Shown in pieces: positions 6,761-7,862 of a stretch of 7,862 nt of DNA. A program made the position numbers and the translations under genes. This DNA is from Bacteroidetes bacterium SW_11_45_7. Lineage in GTDB: Bacteria; Bacteroidota; Bacteroidia; Chitinophagales; SW-11-45-7. The notes beneath the pieces were generated by a model, which was not told the origin of the DNA, did no database searches, and worked only from the letters and a program-made list of their open reading frames with translations. Every line of letters begins with the position of its first letter. Positions within the stretch are counted from its first letter, which is position 1. Location of the stretch: positions 1 through 7,862 of the forward strand of contig PXTV01000247.1 in assembly GCA_003022985.1 (NCBI GenBank), given 5' to 3'.

Positions 6761-7204
6761 CTACAGTTTAAGTTCTTGTGGTTGTTGAGCTTGATGTTTG
6801 TGTTCCGGGCCAGCGTAGACCAAAAGCTTTTTGAACATCTGGCGGCCCAGCCGGTTTTTGGGCAACATGCCATGAACAGCTTTTTCAATGATCTTTTCCG
6901 GCTTTCTTTGCCGCAGGGTAAATGGGGTGGTGATTTTTTTGCCGCTTTGGTAACCGCTCCAGCTTACGTATTGCTTATCCGTTTCTTTATGGCCTGTCAG
7001 ACGTACCTTATCGGCATTGATAACGATAACGTAGTCACCGCAGTCAACATGCGGAGTGTAGTTCGGCTTGTGTTTACCCCTTAAAATATGGGCAATATTT
7101 GAGATGAGACGACCGAGCTTCCGGCCTTCAGCGTCTACCACGTACCAATTGTGCGTGACCGTATTCTGGTTTGCTGATTCGGTCTTAAAACTTAATGCTG
7201 ACAC
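6761..7204 (-). CDS. rplM: 50S ribosomal protein L13 (uL13), GTG start
   Basis: Early-assembly protein of the large subunit that binds 23S rRNA. The 147 residues show [45 protein letters not shown], and the C-terminal signature [13 protein letters not shown] followed by [18 protein letters not shown]. The start is GTG at 7202-7204: the frame closes with TAA shortly upstream, no ATG is available, and [15 protein letters not shown] matches the N-terminal arm found in Bacteroidota L13. First gene of the rplM-rpsI-rpsB-tsf unit, with a promoter about 90 bp upstream and a leader that can fold into a hairpin. In E. coli, L13 represses its own rplM-rpsI mRNA, so similar feedback is possible here but not shown. 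Confidence 0.97.
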   Translation of the reverse strand: MSALSFKTESANQNTVTHNWYVVDAEGRKLGRLISNIAHILRGKHKPNYTPHVDCGDYVIVINADKVRLTGHKETDKQYVSWSGYQSGKKITTPFTLRQRKPEKIIEKAVHGMLPKNRLGRQMFKKLLVYAGPEHKHQAQQPQELKL

Positions 7205-7239
7205 GTATATGAAATTTTAGTGGACTTTGAATCGAATGA

Positions 7240-7267
7240 ATCATTGTCTCAATTCAAGAGAAATGAT
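7240..7267 (-). promoter_or_regulatory. Hairpin in the rplM leader, candidate regulatory structure
   Basis: On the transcribed strand ATCATT-TCTC pairs with GAGA-AATGAT around a 7-nt loop (TTGAATT), giving a 10-bp stem interrupted by one bulged C on the 3' side. It lies in the predicted 80-nt 5' leader, about 35 nt before the GTG start codon, and no T tract follows, so it is not a terminator. The stem is AT-rich. It could be a ribosomal protein binding site, but the sequence alone does not prove this. Confidence 0.45.
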
Positions 7268-7291
7268 GAATCTTCTTCCCTTTGCGGCTTG

Positions 7292-7322
7292 CAAAGGTAT
7301 TTCTTTTTTGGTCGAGTTCCAA
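7292..7322 (-). promoter_or_regulatory. Bacteroidota-type promoter for rplM-rpsI-rpsB-tsf
   Basis: On the - strand a TACCTTTG box (7299-7292) matches the -7 consensus TAnnTTTG at every fixed position, and TTG (7322-7320) lies 20 nt upstream, matching the -33 element. Transcription would begin near 7285, leaving a leader of about 80 nt before the rplM GTG. The spacer between the boxes is A-rich. The remaining sequence from 7323 to 7440 shows no gene or clear signal. Confidence 0.8.
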
Positions 7323-7441
7323 TAGTGCACAATAAAAATTTTGAAACGCCTATTCATAAAGCACTGATAAACAGGGTTCATATCGCACAGAAATTTGGAT
7401 GGGTATGCTTATAGCAGTTGGTAATGACCGTTTGGTGCGGA

Positions 7442-7478
7442 TTGAAAAATAATAGGCCACCGTCTGATTAGGTGGCCT
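7442..7478 (-). terminator. Intrinsic terminator of the YugP-like peptidase gene
   Basis: On the - strand AGGCCACC and GGTGGCCT form a perfect 8-bp GC-rich stem with a 9-nt loop, followed by ATTATTTTT. It lies about 36 nt after the stop codon at 7515 and separates that gene from the rplM promoter. Confidence 0.82.
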
Positions 7479-7514
7479 TGACTGGAACTCGAATACGATC
7501 AGTGGATATCCTGC

Positions 7515-7862
7515 CTAATCTCTTACCCCCATAAAGATCATGACATAATAGAGCAGTGTGGCGAGTGACGAGAGAGCAGCGACAACATAGGTCATGGCAG
7601 CCCACCAAAGGGCGTCTTTGGCTTGTTCGTGCTCCCTGCTCGCAGTCACGCGGGCATTATCGAGCCAGGCGAGTGCCCTGTTACTGGCATCGATCTCCAC
7701 CGGCAAAGTGACAAAACTGAATAATGTTGTTAGCGCAAAGAGGATGATGCCTGTTAAAATTAACCAGGGAAAGATCTCAACTGTCAAAATGCCGCCAATC
7801 AACAACCAGGGGATGTACCTGGATGAAGCACTCACAGCGGGTACCAGCGTAGAGCGCAATTG
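7515..7862 (-). CDS. YugP-type membrane zinc metallopeptidase, C-terminal part (5' end outside window)
   Basis: About 115 C-terminal residues of a protein of the YugP family (Zn_peptidase_2), integral membrane proteins that carry a zinc-binding HEXXH motif. That motif is in the part outside this window, so catalytic competence cannot be judged. What is visible fits the family: LRSTLVPAVSASS, two hydrophobic segments (YIPWLLIGGILTVEIF and WLILTGIILFALTTLFSF), the hallmark VTLPVEIDASNRALAWL, and a last membrane segment in AAMTYVVAALSSLATLLYYV before the end at GVRD. The frame is open to the right edge, and a TTG at 7857-7859 is internal rather than a start. Same strand as the rplM operon but with its own terminator. 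The physiological substrate of this family is not established. Confidence 0.85.
   Translation of the reverse strand, partial: QLRSTLVPAVSASSRYIPWLLIGGILTVEIFPWLILTGIILFALTTLFSFVTLPVEIDASNRALAWLDNARVTASREHEQAKDALWWAAMTYVVAALSSLATLLYYVMIFMGVRD

Noticed and set aside
7220..7414. 64-codon + strand open frame upstream of rplM
   Set aside because: It lies across the rplM promoter and leader on the opposite strand and the protein has no recognisable features.

Overview
The window looks like a conserved chromosomal segment of a Bacteroidota member. Three things support this: the gene order rplM-rpsI-rpsB-tsf-pyrH-frr, the absence of convincing Shine-Dalgarno sequences before most genes, and a TTG-N20-TACCTTTG promoter in front of rplM that fits the Bacteroidota sigma factor consensus (TTG / TAnnTTTG). 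I cannot assign a genus. No phage, CRISPR, toxin-antitoxin or defence system is visible, and nothing here amounts to a new multi-gene system.

Layout. On the + strand lie the C-terminal end of pheS (1-382), a 3-hydroxybutyryl-CoA dehydrogenase (435-1298) and a radical SAM/SPASM protein of unknown substrate (1373-2404). Everything else that is intact is on the - strand. Reading in the transcribed direction from the right edge, this is the C-terminal end of a YugP-type membrane zinc peptidase (7515-7862) with its own terminator, then a promoter and leader hairpin, then rplM, rpsI, rpsB and tsf with 8-nt gaps where measurable, and a strong intrinsic terminator at 4495-4529. After a repeat-rich spacer come pyrH (3594-4310) and, about 550 bp further on, frr (2470-3042).

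How the genes relate. rplM-rpsI-rpsB-tsf encode uL13, uS9, uS2 and EF-Ts. pyrH supplies UDP for nucleotide synthesis and frr recycles ribosomes after termination, so this is a translation and growth cluster. The + strand genes are metabolic or unassigned and only share the neighbourhood.

Points worth a second look: (1) rpsB has lost its start codon and about 33 N-terminal codons next to rpsI, which is hard to reconcile with an essential gene unless it is an assembly fault or another copy exists; (2) the same gene carries a charged, low-complexity tail of about 130 residues; (3) a small DUF2892-like membrane protein gene between frr and pyrH is broken by two single-base losses; (4) a 148-bp inverted-repeat-bounded element containing tandem 8-mers sits just upstream of pyrH; (5) the rplM leader can fold into a hairpin that is a candidate regulatory site.
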